Shown here: positions 11,802-25,431 of the stretch, piece by piece
Layout of the letters: every line of letters begins with the position of its first letter
Numbering within the stretch: position 1 is the stretch's first letter
NCBI GenBank assembly: GCA_023634235.1
Contig: JAMKCF010000008.1
Coordinates: forward strand, 746,501 to 810,500
Origin: Pisaster brevispinus
Lineage: Eukaryota; Echinodermata; Asteroidea; Forcipulatida; Asteriidae
Reading direction: 5' to 3'
Length of the DNA: 64,000 bases
Notes under the pieces: generated by a model
Told to the model about the DNA's origin: nothing
Databases searched by the model: none
What the model saw: the letters and a program-made list of their open reading frames with translations, nothing else
Program-made: the position numbers and the translations under genes

Positions 11802-13058
11802 CTGAAACCAATACATTGATGAATGATGATTGGTAAGCTATTTACTTTGTTAGAATTAGAACAAATCATCATTACTTGGTTTTAAAACCATTGAAAATGT
11901 AATGGTACATGTAGATTGGGTTCCCCTTTTACCTTGTACAGGAACAACATGTTTAACTTCAAACTAGATGAACAAATTCTGATCTTTAAGGCATTTTTTT
12001 ATATGGAATACAACATTTCTTTAGACGCACTGCCCTCCATTTTGGACTGGTCCAACAACATAGAATTTAAGCGCAACATAGTAACCCACGCATTCACAAG
12101 GTAAGTTTTTATACTTGCGCAAGCATTTCTTCAATTGCGCAAGTTTTTACCAAGTGTTAAGCACATATTAAATAGTTTCCTGTCCTTATTTGGACACAAG
12201 ACAGTCTTTTAATGTTTTTGAGGGGAAAATACATATTTTAGATGTCAATCTTTTTTTTAAGTGAAACAAGATCTGGACACTGATGTTTCACTACAGAGGG
12301 TAGAACAACATTTAAGTCAGGTAAAACAAATGTATGATAATGATAAAATGGCACTTTTGGCAGACATGATGATCAGCGAAAATTTGTCCAGTCAGGAAAA
12401 TGGATGTTGGACTTAAATTCCCTTTTTTTAACACTCCTCTTGAAGAATTGTTACCTACAGTAAAATGCTTAATGTTGGAAAGTTCATTATCAATCATGCA
12501 CTCATGTCCAAAGGAACTAAAAATAAAATGGAATGTTGCGAGAACTCGAGAAGCATCGTAAAGACCAAGATACAATCAAAATCATGCACAACAAACAGAG
12601 CGGTTGTATATTAATTAAGTTTGTTTATAAATTTATGTGGAAAGTGATAACTAAACTAACTCATAACTAAAATTTTAATGTTCAACGAGAATTAAAAGGG
12701 CATTGGCACAGGTTGGGGTACACTTTTTATGATTTATATAATCGAAAAACGTACTTAATATAGGGGATTCTCCTATATAAAGTCCCACTTATAAATACCT
12801 TCATAGGTCGAGTTGACTATCTCACGGCGTTTTTGATGATTTTTTAAGGACACGTAACATTTACGCAGTGTTGTTGCAGTCTGACGACACTGACGAGTGT
12901 ACTATTGACACACAGTCAGTACAGACAGTGAGTTATGCGCTCAAACTCAACTCAAGCCAAGGACAAGGACAAGGATCAGTATGGAGTCGTATCCAAACAA
13001 AACTAGCGAAGCCAGCATAATTTACTAGTTTGGGATAAACATAAACATATTCACTTAC
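11802..13058. other. AMFR first intron; nothing else recognised
   Basis: AT-rich intron between the 5' UTR exon and the start exon. It contains short frames without homology and a direct repeat of a short tgcgcaag motif near 12,115-12,150. No further gene or transposon was recognised. Confidence 0.5.
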
Positions 13059-13230
13059 CAGTAAAATTGATGTGCCTTATTCACTAAAGAAACACACTCA
13101 TTTCAGAGGAAGGATTTCACGTAATACTTCGCATACTTTGCTACCAACGAATAAGGTGGATAGTGCGTAACGCCATCTAAAATAATTACCACCTTTAATC
13201 TTTATAGCGCCACCAGTCGGTCAGATGAAG
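13059..13230 (-). promoter_or_regulatory. AMFR: AMFR 5' UTR exon and upstream/promoter region
   Basis: A strong minus-strand donor (TTTTACTG|gtaagtga, exon end 13059) lies upstream of the AMFR start exon, whose acceptor precedes the ATG by only 16 bp. A non-coding first exon therefore ends here; its 5' end is not visible and 13230 is only the limit of sequence shared with the second copy at 55.5 kb. No TATA box was identified. Confidence 0.55.
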
Positions 13231-13560
13231 AGAATCACGTGCTTACGTCGTATACTAGAATCAGCTAAGCAGAGTATTCTCTTTATTTCGTTGATTTCTA
13301 GTCTGAGATCGCGGTTTCTCTCTACATCAGCCGCGCAAAACGCCCCCACACGTTAGCTAGCACGCACCCCAATTTGTAATGGCTATCAGGTAGACTAAAA
13401 ACCATGATCACAGACTTGGAACCAAGTCTATATTTAATTATTTCCTCAGGTAAGAGCACTCTTCGATTATTTTCATTCTTAAATGTATAAAAAATATAAG
13501 TTGATTATTTTATTGTTTTATTTCAAACAGCTACCATTGCAACGGTCAGAATGTGCTCAC

Positions 13561-13893
13561 ACCTCTTTACTTGGCAAATTTCTTGCTAAGCAGAAAATGA
13601 GTGGGGAACCAGTCAAAACAGTGTGAACTTTAAGGAATTTTGGCTGGTGAACAATTTCTGCTAAGCAATATTTTTCTGTGCTTAGCAAATTTGTGTACCT
13701 ACTTGCTTTATGAAAGCCCATTTTCATAACACCTGTAAAGAACAAAAACTTGCTATGCACAGAAAAATCTTGCTCAGCAGAAACAGGTTACCAGCCAACA
13801 TTCTATAAAGTTTACATTGTTGCCTCTGGTACCCCGCTCATTTCTTGCTAAGTAGAGAAATTTCTTCTTAACAGCTTTATGAAATTGGGCCCT
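13561..13893. mobile_element. Two abutting GGGCCC-type MITE copies (first one truncated)
   Basis: The segment about 13,716-13,893 ends in ATGAAATTGGGCCCT and contains the family's internal TGCTAAG and AGCAGAAA blocks. About 13,561-13,715 is a second, 5'-truncated copy in the same family. The second copy matches 54,803-54,997 of the opposite arm in inverted order, so it predates the large inverted duplication. Confidence 0.65.
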
Positions 13894-14699
13894 GGTGACA
13901 AGATCTAGCTGGTTTATGAATTTCTGAGACAGGAAATAGTCTACCAAAACAAATGAGTATTTCTTATTCCACTATCTGGTAAGCTGGGGTTTTTTTTTGT
14001 TCAATGTCCAAAATCAACATCTTAGAGAATTGCTTCCATAAACCTTGCAGTAGGCTAAATGGCCATACTATTGTGATAATTAGGATGGACTGTCACTCAC
14101 ACCATGTTCACACCCAGAGATCCTCAAAATTGTTGGTACTCTAACTGTGTATAGGATTTAAATTGAATATTCAAATAAATTTAATTTGGATCAAAATTAG
14201 TTTTGTCAATGTATTTTATTTGTTTCAACTATGATCTCTGGCCCTTAATGTCAGATTTGGTTGAGCTCAGGCACCTTTTGGCAAAAGTAATGTGCTTTAT
14301 TTTCAATGTAATTCTGAATTGACCAACAAAGTTGAAATAATACATAAATTCATTAGTGACCCCCCCCCCCCTTTTTGTAGTAGAATGATTAAGGTCTTGA
14401 CTATGGAAATAAATCATAGTTTGAAAAATAATAGACAACGTTTTAAATAATGTACACTGGTGGGATACCAAGCATTCTTTTACTCTTTTTCTTAAATTTT
14501 ATTATTTTATAGTATTTTTTCCAAGATAACAATATTTTTCAGGACTAATCATCTAAAATCTTAAAAGATATTAACTGATCTTGGCTGAGTTGATTTTAAT
14601 AACTTTGCTCTTCCTTGACATTGTTGAACCAAGACAAATTAATGTCAGGCAAAGGCAGGAATAGTAACTCAATTCTTTCCTTTAAACAAAATTTATGGA

Positions 14700-15300
14700 T
14701 TCATTTAATCTTTTAAAAACATTCTTTTGTTGTTTTTCCTTTGTAAATGCATGCAACCAAATACGAGTTGTCTTGCATCCTAGTGAGAATGGACGATGAC
14801 TTTTATTCCATTCGATAAACAAAAATCAAGGTTTTGACTGACTGACAAAAAGGTTTATAGTTTGGTTTTTTTAACCTGGGAGAGGCAAATAAAAAACTCT
14901 TGGGAAACAATTGGAAAATTCCTCTCTGACCCTCTTTGAAAGACGATCAAGCTTTTTTGCTCCAGGTTAAAACTCAACTTCAATTCCTTCTTTTTCAAAA
15001 ACGGCATTCTAAACCATTTGAATTGTTTAAGTGATTCAACTATACATTATTGAAAAAGCTAATTGAGCTTCAAGCTGTTCTGATGATGGCTTTGGATTTA
15101 ACCATTTCTCAAAAGTCTCTGATATTCTTTGATTTTTGTCTCTTGCAAATGTATGCAACCGAAATGATTTGTCTTTCATCTATTTGACAATGGGGAAAGC
15201 TTCAAACTTCCTTTTTTAAAAGCAACTTCTAAACATTTGAATTATTTAATTGAATAATTTTTACAATGGTAAATGGCTTTTATTCATTTAAAGAAACATG
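14700..15300 (-). repeat. Tandem repeat of about 350 bp, two degenerate units (left arm)
   Basis: Two units sharing GCATGCAACC, the AAAAATCAAGG/AATCAAAG block and CTAAACCATTTGAATT. They correspond in inverted order to 52,190-53,600, where three units are present, so copy number differs between arms. Confidence 0.6.
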
Positions 15301-15559
15301 ATTTTGAATTAATTAATAGTTTTGCAAAAAAAAGGAGGAAAGTGCAAGGGAGAGGAGTACGCTTTGTACCAAGTTTTTAAGTTTCAATGGCAGTACAGCT
15401 GAAAAACCTAAAATGAGGAAATCAACTGATAACCTGAAAAGTTGCATACCTGTATTTTAATACATTTAAAGTAACAAGTAATGTACAAGTGCACTATTGC
15501 AAGCAGTTTCACTGACTTGCTGCCACATTTTGCAAAAATAATCCTGGTGAGGTTAGTCT

Positions 15560-15965
15560 AAAGCAGGGCCACCACGTGCAGGTCCCAGGATACCAGCCCC
15601 ACAACGCTTTCCAGACAGGGGCCTTCAAACTCCTTTCAGAGTGTCCAGTCCGCGTACACCCTTATGCAGGAGACGCCCCCTACTGTACTAACGCCGGTCC
15701 CTAGCCCCACGGCCTAGACTAGGAACTACTTCCGTTTAGTCAACCTTTTGAGGTCTTACCAGACGACCTCACCGCTGAGGGGCCTGATACACCTTTAAGA
15801 TCAACCACCAGCTGTCTCTCTGGCCGGAAGTTAGGACCCCACATGCCACGTGCAAGTGTCCAAGTCCCTTTTCGCAATTAAGTTCGGAATTTCCCGTGAT
15901 TTTACCACCATTCGATTCCAAACTATTCGAATCACCGCACCCTATCACCAATCAAATCCTGAATG
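15560..15965 (-). repeat. GC-rich conserved block in outer left arm
   Basis: About 400 bp, clearly richer in GC than its surroundings, nearly identical to 48,890-49,325 in inverted orientation and absent from the inner modules. Frames are short. I do not recognise it; an old non-autonomous transposon or retrocopy is possible. Confidence 0.5.
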
Positions 15966-16324
15966 GCCGCACAACACCAATTGATTGCCGCACAACACCA
16001 ATGCTCTGTCTTTGCAACATCAGATGTACCAGCTCCTTGGGCAGTCATGGTCCATGAACATCAACACGGGTAGCCTCAAGCTAACAAAAGAAAAACCAAA
16101 TTCAAGATGAAAAAACATCTGGGAAAAAAGACACAATTTTGATTTCAAGACCATTTGTAGTACTTGTTAAAAGCAGCCAGTTTTACCCACCTCAAATGAC
16201 GGAAATGCTTTTCAGGATAATTTCATGGGGATAAAAGGAAAACCTTTTAAAATGTTAAATCTTAATGAAATATGTGATCAATTGATGGTTGCGTCTAACC
16301 ATTCATTTGAGCATTTTTACTATT

Positions 16325-16380
16325 TCATTTGGGTGGGGTGGAGGGGTGGGGTGGAGGGGTGGGGTGGAGGGGGGGGGGGT
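16325..16380 (+). repeat. G-rich simple repeat (GGGGTGGAGGGGT)n
   Basis: Four to five runs of four or more G separated by one to four bases, ending in a run of about ten G. It has strong G-quadruplex potential on the + strand. Confidence 0.7.
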
Positions 16381-17044
16381 CAGTGGGTTTTAAGTCTGTT
16401 CTAAAGCACCCACCCATACAGTGGGTCTTGACCTTGTAGCTCCAAACGAGTTTAACAAACAATAATACAGTCAATGTATTTTAAAAGATTACCTTTAAAG
16501 TGTGCACATAATCTGAAGTTGGTATCCAACAGTAGAAGTATCGAGGCTACATGAATATCATCAGCTCCTTGGCCAGTCATGCTCCATGAACCTCACTCTT
16601 TACTCTTTGTTCAGACACACTCAAGGATGAAGGGGTACCTTCAAGCTGACAAAAGAAAGCTCACAAAATCTATTTTAAAGAGTATTGGGAATAAAATGAT
16701 TTTAAACAGCCAACTCGCATTCAGGCAGTGAAAGATACATTTGATAGACCTTCATCTAAGAAGACCACACCTAAGTGTTCCATCAACAATTTTGATCTTT
16801 ACCCCATGAGGAAGAAAACATACAAATTGAATGGATTCTGTTTTGTAATTATCACCTGAAATGAAAAAGATCAATGCACACAAAAATTAGTGAGAGGAAA
16901 GAAGTCAAAAAAATTACTGATATTTAACTTGTAATTAATAGACAAGATAAAAATGTAATTTGGGGTTGAACAAAATTTAAAATGTGTTTACACATTGATT
17001 AATACTTTCCCCAATGTAATCTGTAAACCAACAGAAGTACAGGT

Positions 17045-17066
17045 TGTATGGATGGCCATCCATACA
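17045..17066. repeat. Perfect 22-bp palindrome, copy 1
   Basis: TGTATGGATGG followed by its exact reverse complement. The same 22 bp occur at 30,627-30,648, 38,090-38,111 and 47,665-47,686 without a single change, although flanking sequence differs. Confidence 0.85.
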
Positions 17067-19896
17067 CTTCCCTAAAACATACAGTTTATGTACACTTATT
17101 TTCCCCATAGTTATTTACACACTGGTGGATTTAACATCCATACTCTGTACTTTTCCTTAGAGGGAATACAAAATACAGGTTTATGGATTGACATCACACA
17201 TCTTTCTGGCCTTATTAACGGAAAAAGGTATATACTGAAACAATTATGAGATGAATAAATTACTGATTCTTATTTGCTAAACACAGTTGGATATTTACAG
17301 ACTATATAAATGCTGCCAAATATAAACTACTTTTTTTCACAATAAAATGATTTTACATGCACTGCAAAATCAAACCCAAAGCAGCAAATGTTGATTAGAA
17401 TAACATGAAATAAACCATTTCACTGGAAATTCTGTTTAATCCACCATGAAGAAAACAATCAGTCAGGTTTTAAGAAGTCTGTAAAAGTCACCCTAACACA
17501 AACCTAAGAGTTTGTTTACAAAAACTGTTCTGGTAGGTAACTGTACAAAAACTGTTCTGGTAGGTAACAGTAACTAAACGTTGCTGATATTGCCAGAAAA
17601 AAAGAATGCTTTTCCTTAAGCCCCCCTCCCCCCAAAAAGGCATTCATCTTTCCTTTCAATCCTTATACATGTACCTTGAAGGGAGAAGAAAGTTACAGGT
17701 TGCATGGATTTTGTTACCTAAACCTAAGCAGTTAGTATACACAACATACAGATTTTTAGGCCCTAATGAAGAAAAAAATAGTACAACATTGAACCTTTCT
17801 TTTGATTGTTGACATGTACCTTGAAGGGAGAAGAAAGTTACAGGTTGCATGGATATTAATTCATAGTTGTCACCTAAAGGCTAATAATTAGTACTCACAA
17901 AAATGTTGAGATAGGAAAGTCAGTAAAACTTGCCAATGTCAGAGCAATCCTTCATTTCCACATTCCCTAATCCAGAAAAAAATCATATTGAAATTTCTTC
18001 AACAATCTGACCACTACACCTCAATCATAGTAAACAATTATAGGCTGCATGGATTTTAATTAATTAATTGAGCCCCAATACAGATGAAATTATTAACTCA
18101 GTGTCACATTGAACTTCCTTCATGCACTGACCATTACACCTGAATGAAATAAACACAAGCTGCATGAAGTTTAAATTGAATGGTTAGTTCACAAACAATG
18201 ATTGTAATATAAAAAGTACAAATCGCTGATGCCCGACAAAAGAATGCTATTCCCAAGTTAATCCCTAATACAGAAAAAACTCTGGTATCACATTGAGATT
18301 TCCCTAGATCATGTACCTTGAAGGGGAAAAAAAAAAAGTGTTATGATTTTCAATTCATATGTTCACCTGAATCTAAAACCTAAAACCAAAATGATTAGTA
18401 CACACCCAAAAAAGACAGGCCTGTATTTACTTTTAAATAACCTGTCCATGTAATCCGACATTTTACAACAGCCAAAAATAAAGTTTCACTTGTTAGGTAA
18501 GCGCCAGAAACGCAAGCATAAAAACTCACAGGCTGTGGATTGGCATCCCTAATGAGATTGCCATAACAATAATAAGCATACAATTACAACAAAACTGTTA
18601 TCCCTTGTTTTCATCTACAATTGGAAATGTTAACACAGACAAATGTAAAACTTAAATGTCTGTAAAATAACTGTGTCCAGGGAACAGTTATTTCTTTTGG
18701 GAAAAAAATTCCCCTTATGCAAGAAAAACCAAGGTACAGCACACTTTAAACTTGTCCTTCCCAAAATAAAGGCCTCCTGGAAACAAAAAATAAATATTAA
18801 AAAAAATTAAGCGGTTTCTAAGTGGGTGCCAAGCCACTGAAAATTCACTGCCACGCCAGAAGTTCAAACTCTTTAGTCAGTCATGGTCAGCAAACTTAAC
18901 TCCTTGACATACTTCAGATTCATCATCACTTTAGGTTGTAGACGTGTAGTTTAAGCTGCAAAATATAAACCCCAAAGTTGAGATCATTAGAGAAAGTTCT
19001 TCACTTCTTAAAAATTTACAAACTTAGCTTCATGAACAGAGGAGTAACTAGACATTTTCCATCTGGGGGAGGGGAGCGGGGCAGTTACATAATTTTTTTT
19101 GCAATTTTAGCTCATTTGGGTTTGGCTGGGCTCACCCCCCCTTTTGTAATACTCTTCTTGTGCAGACATCCTCCAGAGTAATCATAATTTCAAGTTGTAG
19201 GAATAGTTTCAAGATGACAACAGAGACCACAAAATTTAAGAGCATTAGGTGTAATTATTTGAGTTCACCATCCACCCTTCAAACCAAAAACTTGTTGTCA
19301 GCCAACTACAAATGATTCCTTGTTCAGAAATGGGCAAAGATTTGTTTGAAAGTAAATATATCTAATAAATTATTATCATGTGATGCATGTGTGCCAACTT
19401 AAATGGGTGTCCAAAAGTAAAAGAACAGTGCCACTGGTCCAGCAGTGTAAGTAAATGTCTTTTAATTTTTTTGGTGGGGGGGGGGGTGGATGTGTTGGTA
19501 AGAGGTCTGGGCAGGGGGAGGGGAGGGGGCTGTCCCTGTCTCCATCCCCCCAACAAGCTATTCACCTTTTAAAAGAACTATCTTAAAGATAGTTTTATAA
19601 GACAACGCCTGATTTGGAAGATTTGTCAATTAATCACAATGGCCTCCTTGTAAAAACAAATATGGTTCAATTATAAATTACCTTTTGAAGCACATGGGTC
19701 ATCTTGAGTTTGTGTCCAGGATGAAGAAAGATCCAAAACATCAACTCCGTCATCAATCAAGGTGTATGACATGAGCCTCACTAGCTTCAAGCTGGTGAAA
19801 GAAACTAATGAAACAATTAGTTTTAAGATGGTTGTTTGCAAACAAGCACCTACAAATGTCAAAAGGGAAAATCGATAACTATTTCTATAAGCAAAT

Positions 19897-20865
19897 CTAA
19901 ACAATTTAGACATCCTCTCTTCTGTTTATTCCAAGTTCACAATGACATCTCAGAAAATATATTCAAAATCTTATGGTCCAAGTTCGCAATGACATCTTGG
20001 ATCTCTTCTGTTTACACACCTAAAACTATACGATTTAAATATCCTACATTCTTTTTATTCCAAGTTCGCAATGACATCTTGGATCTCTTCTGTTTAGACA
20101 CCTAAAACTAAATTGATTGAGACATCCTACATTCTGTTTCTTCCAAGTTCGCAATGACATCTTGGATCTCTTCTGTTTACACACCTAAAACTAAATGATT
20201 TACACATCCTATATTCGTTTTATTCCAAGTTCGCAATGACATCTTGGATCTCTTCTGTTTAGACACCTAAAACTAAATTGATTTAGACATCGTACATTCT
20301 ATTTATTCCAAGTTTGCAATGACATCTTGGATCTCTTCTGTTTACACATCTAAAACTAAATTGATTTAAACATCCTACATTCTATTTATTCCAAGTTCGC
20401 AATGACATCTTGGATCTCTTCTGTTTACACACCTAAAACTAAATGATTTAGATATCCTACATTCTTTTTATTCCAAGTTCGCAATGACATCTTGGATCTC
20501 TTCTGTTTACACACCTAAAACTAAATGTTTTAGACATCCTACATTCTGTTTATTACAAATTCGCAATGACATCATGGATCTGTTCTGTTTACGCACCTAA
20601 GTCTAAACACTGTAGACATCCTCCATTCATTTTATTCCAAGTTCACAATCACCTCTTGGAAAATAAGGCCACTCAATATCTTATAATCCAAGTTCACAAT
20701 GACATCGTGGATCTGCTGTGTTTACACACCTAAAACTAAACAATGTAGACATCCCCCATTCTGTTCAATCCAAGTTCGCAATGACATCTTGGATATGTTG
20801 TTTAAACACCTAAAACTACAAAAATTGAGACATCCTACATTCTGTTTATTCCAAAAGACAGCTTC
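19897..20865. repeat. 82-bp satellite array, left outer (about 11-12 units)
   Basis: Units contain AAGTTCGCAATGACATCTTG, CTTCTGTTTACACACC and CATCCTACATTC in order, with a period near 82 bp. End units are degenerate. The array sits between an exon-like block and the hairpin module, at the same position as the arrays at 25.4 and 42.2 kb. Confidence 0.92.
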
Positions 20866-21025
20866 TTGGAAATCCACTCAGTTGAGTTTCTATAACCCGC
20901 CCTTCTCCTCCCTTTGAATATTTGGCTGCTATCGCACTCGCTTATGCACTGCATGCTTATCTGATATTCATACATTCAATCTCACTCTTTTTATCACCTT
21001 CTGTATTAATTATAGCTATTCCTAA

Positions 21026-21129
21026 AACATCTAACTTCAGACACCTTTCTTCTACTTACAACTCCCAATTTACACCGCTGTAAATTGAAATAACGTAAGT
21101 TTCAATTAAAGCTGTCCATGTTAGATGTT
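21026..21129. other. Hairpin A, left outer copy
   Basis: Inverted ends AACATCTAAC/GTTAGATGTT and a central stem CAATTTACA/TGTAAATTG around ccgc. The roughly 48-nt arms pair almost end to end. Followed by a separate 10-bp stem-loop, GAAGACGATC...GATCGTCTTC. Confidence 0.6.
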
Positions 21130-21941
21130 TATTTTACTTGGAAGACGATCTACGGCGTCCCGAATGATCGTCTTCAAGACTTTAACTAGACTACAAAAAA
21201 ACCCAACTCAAACACACTCATCTAGCTTTGCTGCTGTACGCTGCTGAGCGCATTGCATAGTGCCCCAGAACCTCCCCTTCCCTCTGTAATTCACAGCTAC
21301 ATCCTGAGAGTATCAATCCTGGGAATATGTACAAGCTAAGAAAGACACCATGAGATTCACTTGACAACACAGAGAGAACCTCTTGATAATAAACCAGTGC
21401 ACAGCACTGAAGAGGGTTTACTCTCTGTAATTCACAGCTACATCCTGTGAATAATTACAACCGTGACAGAAACTATGAACCTTTATTCTGTAGTCTGATC
21501 AAGTTCACTGGAGTGAATGACACCAAGAGGTTGCCTCCAACAAGTTCACAGTACCCAAGAGGATTTGCTCCTTGTCCTTCAACCAACTTCCATTGGAACT
21601 TTTATCTGATGTTCTTTTATCATAGACCTGTTAAATACCAGTACCATTTATGAACATGAGAAAAGATTCCTAAATACTTCAGTATAAGTCAAAGAGGGAC
21701 CTCTTGTTGATCAGTGGTTCACACCGAAGAGGAAATACTCTTTAAACACTGAATGTAACTTGTCTTACTGGACCCCCCTCCTCACCCCCAGAATGCTGAC
21801 CTAATTATGTTGAGTTTTTCTCAAACCCCCATGGACTGTGCTAGCTTTGTTTGCTGCCTAATTGCTCACTGCGCATGTGCATGCTCTCTTTCACACTTCT
21901 TAAGATCCCTAAAAAAAAGGATAAACTAAGCCTTACCTAAA

Positions 21942-22046
21942 AACATCCAACTTTGGTTAACTTTCTGGAACTTATTCTACATCTTATTTACATCACGGTA
22001 AATAGATGTTAAGTTTTTGAATCAGAAAGTCATTTAGTTAGATGTT
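21942..22046. other. Hairpin B, left outer copy
   Basis: Related to hairpin A: same outer ends, a middle stem of 8 bp (ACTTTCTG with CAGAAAGT) and a tip stem TTTAC/GTAAA. Confidence 0.6.
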
Positions 22047-25000
22047 TGTTGAAGCCTAAGCCAAGAAACCGGTTTCTCGGACACGAAAAAAATATTCCGA
22101 CGAACGAAACTTAATCTATTTTATTTAGCTTACCTATTCTAAAACCAGCTCACTCACACACTGACTCGCGCTTAAGCAAATTGCTTTGTGCTGCTCGCTA
22201 TGCTGCTAGGGATCCCCCAACTCAACTAGTTCACTAACCCTATATCCTCAAAATTAAAAGCAAACTCCTACAGGGTTCATCCTCACAACAAGCCAATATT
22301 ATTTTCCTGACAAATCCAGAGAAAACTGTTGATATGTACACAAGAAATCAGACGCAGTTTGAAACTAATCCGAAATGTCACTAAGACACACATAAATCAT
22401 CTCCAAAAACAGTTCCTGAACTCCAGTCACAACTTACTCCATCTCAGAAAGCTGCTATCAGTGAGTCATTAAGACTGAAGTTTGTGGCCTTATCTACAAT
22501 AAACACATTTGCATGATAACTAGTTCTCTGTAAAGATAAATTATCAAGTAGCCTTTTTCACCTAAACAACTAAAAACTTTATACTACCACTCCCTGTGTT
22601 TGCGACGATACGGCGCCTTCTGAAGCATGTGGGTCATCTATAATAAGTGTTGATTTCGCTCCACATCAGTAGTTCATGCTCCTACATCAGTCAAGGTCAG
22701 TGAACCTCACTCTATGAAATTGTGAAGACATGCTCAAGGGTGATCACTTCTAGGTGTAGGGGTAGTTTAAATCTGGAAAAAGAAGACACACAATTTTTTA
22801 TTTTAAGATTATTTTGACTTGTTTAGTTTAGTAAAAGTAGCCCAATTTACGTTACCGTTACGTTAACGATGGAAATGCATTGGGGTAATTTCATTGGGGA
22901 ATAAGCAAAACCTGTTAAAGTTGTCATTTTCCCCATTTTCCCCAATGGATGTGAAATAAACAAATTCTTCATTACTTTAGAATTGAAAAAAATGTGCCTC
23001 TTCAGCAGAGAAGCAACTGGACTTTTTCATCGGGGGGGGGGGGGGGGGGGGATTACGGATATGATCTCATTTGGGTTGGGGTCAACACGGGATTGGTTCT
23101 GACGAGGGCTCAAACTCCCTCTTTGTTATATTCTTTCATGGCTGACATATTCCAAAGTAATTATAACTTCAAGTTCTTGGAATAGTTTCAAGGTGACAAA
23201 AATTACCACCAAATAGTAGTATGAAGCCTATTTATTTAAATTAGCGATCCCCCACGAACCCAAACACCTACGTGTTTGAGGGACTATAAATGACTTACCA
23301 TTTGAAGCATGCCGGTCATTTGAAATAGGTCTCCAGCAGTAGAAGAATTTCAGCAGAATCAGCAGCACCAGCTTCTCAATCATTCAAAGTCCATGAACCT
23401 CACTCTTTGTGTAGACAGCTTGCTCAAGGATGAAGGGGGAAGTCTCAAGCTGAAAAAAAACTCAAAGTATCTATTGTAAGAGTAATGGGTCTGCAAGCAA
23501 ATATACTGTCAATGTATTTTTAAAGATTACCGTTTGAAGTACGCAGGTCATCTGATGTTGTTGTCCAGCACTCAGTAGAAGATTCACAGCAACATCAGCA
23601 GCACCAGCTCAACAGTTATTCATGGTCTTTGAACCTCACTCCTTGTGTAGACAGCATGCTCAAGGGTGAAGGAGGAAGTCTCAAGCTGAAAAAGAAAGCT
23701 CAAAGGATCTATTGTAAGAGTAATGGGTCCCCAAGCAAATATACTGTCAATGCATTTTTAAAGATTACCATTTGAAGCACGCAGGTCATCTGATGTTGGT
23801 GTACAGCAGTAAGATTCCCAGAAGTTCAAACTCTTTAGTCAGTCATGGTCAACAAACTTCACTCCTTGACATACTTCAGGGTTATCATCACTTTAGGTTG
23901 TAGGTGTAGTTTAAAGCTGCCAAAACAAAAACCCCAAATTAAAATCATTAGAGAAAATTCTTCACTTTAGTATTTACAAAATTAGCCTCTTGAGAACAGG
24001 CGTAACTAGACATTTTCCATCTTGGGGAGAGGAGGGGGAGGGGGAGGAGGGAGGGAGAGGGGGAAGGGACAGGGGCAGTTGCTTAAACATTTTTTATTTT
24101 ATTTTTTTTGGGGGGGCTAATCAGGTGGGGCAAGAGCAAGGGAGGATGGGTTGGGCTGGGCTCACCCCCCCCTTTGTTATACTCTTCTAGTGCAGGCACG
24201 CTCCAGAATAATCATAATTTCAAGTTGTAGGAATAGTTTCAAGATGCAACAGAGACCATTTAAGAGCATTAGGTCTATTTATTTGAGTTCACCATCCACC
24301 CTCCAAACCAAAAACTTGTTGTCAGCCAACTACAAATGATTGGTTTGTGATTGAGGGACTACAGAGGCACATAGAATAAGTGAAAATAAATTACATACCA
24401 TTTGAAGCATGCATGTCATCTGAAATGGGGGTCCAACAGGAGAAGATCCCCAGGAACATCAGTAGCACCAGCTCTTCAGTCATTCAGTCCATGAACCTCA
24501 CTCTTTGAGTAGACAGCCTGCTCAAAGGCAAAGGGGTAGTCTCAAGCTGAAAAAAGAAAGGTCATACTATTTATTTCAAAAGTACTGGGTCCATTTCATG
24601 ATGAACACTTTTTAGAATTCACCAAGAAACCACGTACAAACAGCCAACCCTAAACAATGTGGCATGCCATTGAACAACTAGCAAGACAAGTTGATTGGCA
24701 AAGCTTCTTTTCCTCTGATTTAATTACCATTTGACTGGCCTGAAGTTCATCTGAAGTGGTGTCTCACAGTAGAAAATACCTCAGATGTTACCACTAGCTA
24801 CTTGGTCTGTCATAGTCCAAGAACCAACTCCTTGTTCAGAAATGGGCAAAGATTTGTTTGAAAGTAAATATATCTAATAAATTATTATCATGTGATGCAT
24901 GTGTGCCAACTTAAGTGGGTGTCCAAAAGTAAAAGAACAGTGCCACTGGTCCAGCAGTGTAAGTAAATGTCTTTTAATTTTTTGGTGGGGGGGGGGTGGA

Positions 25001-25431
25001 TGGGTTGGTAAGAGATCTGAGCAGGGGGAGGGGAGGGGGCTGTCCCTGTCTACTTCCCCCAAACAACATATTCACCTTTTAAAAAAACTGTCTTAAAGAT
25101 AGTTTTACAAGACAACGCCTGGTTTGGAAGATTTGTCAATTAATTAGAATGGCCTCCTTGTAAAAACAAATATGGTTCAATTATGCAAATTACCTTTTGA
25201 AGCACATGGGTCATCTTGAGTTTGTGTCCAGGATGAAGAAAGATCCAAAACATCATGTGACATCAACTCCATCATCAATCAAGGTGTATGATCTGAGCCT
25301 CACTAGCTTCAAGCTGGTGAAAGAAACTAATAAAACTATTAGTTTTAAGATGGTTGTTTGCAAACAAGCACCTTCAAATGTCAAAAGGGAAAATTTATAA
25401 CTATTTCTATAAGCAAATCTTACACACCTAA

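Larger units (their letters stand above)
18860..23850. repeat. Extra middle module of about 5 kb in the left arm
   Basis: Runs from the gccagaagttcaaactc junction at about 18,860 to the same junction at about 23,820. Its contents (poly-G segment, 82-bp array, hairpins A and B, and the GTACACAAGAAATCAGACGC block) recur in the same order from about 24,850 to 29,100. The right arm has this module once, so the duplication is specific to the left arm. Confidence 0.8.
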
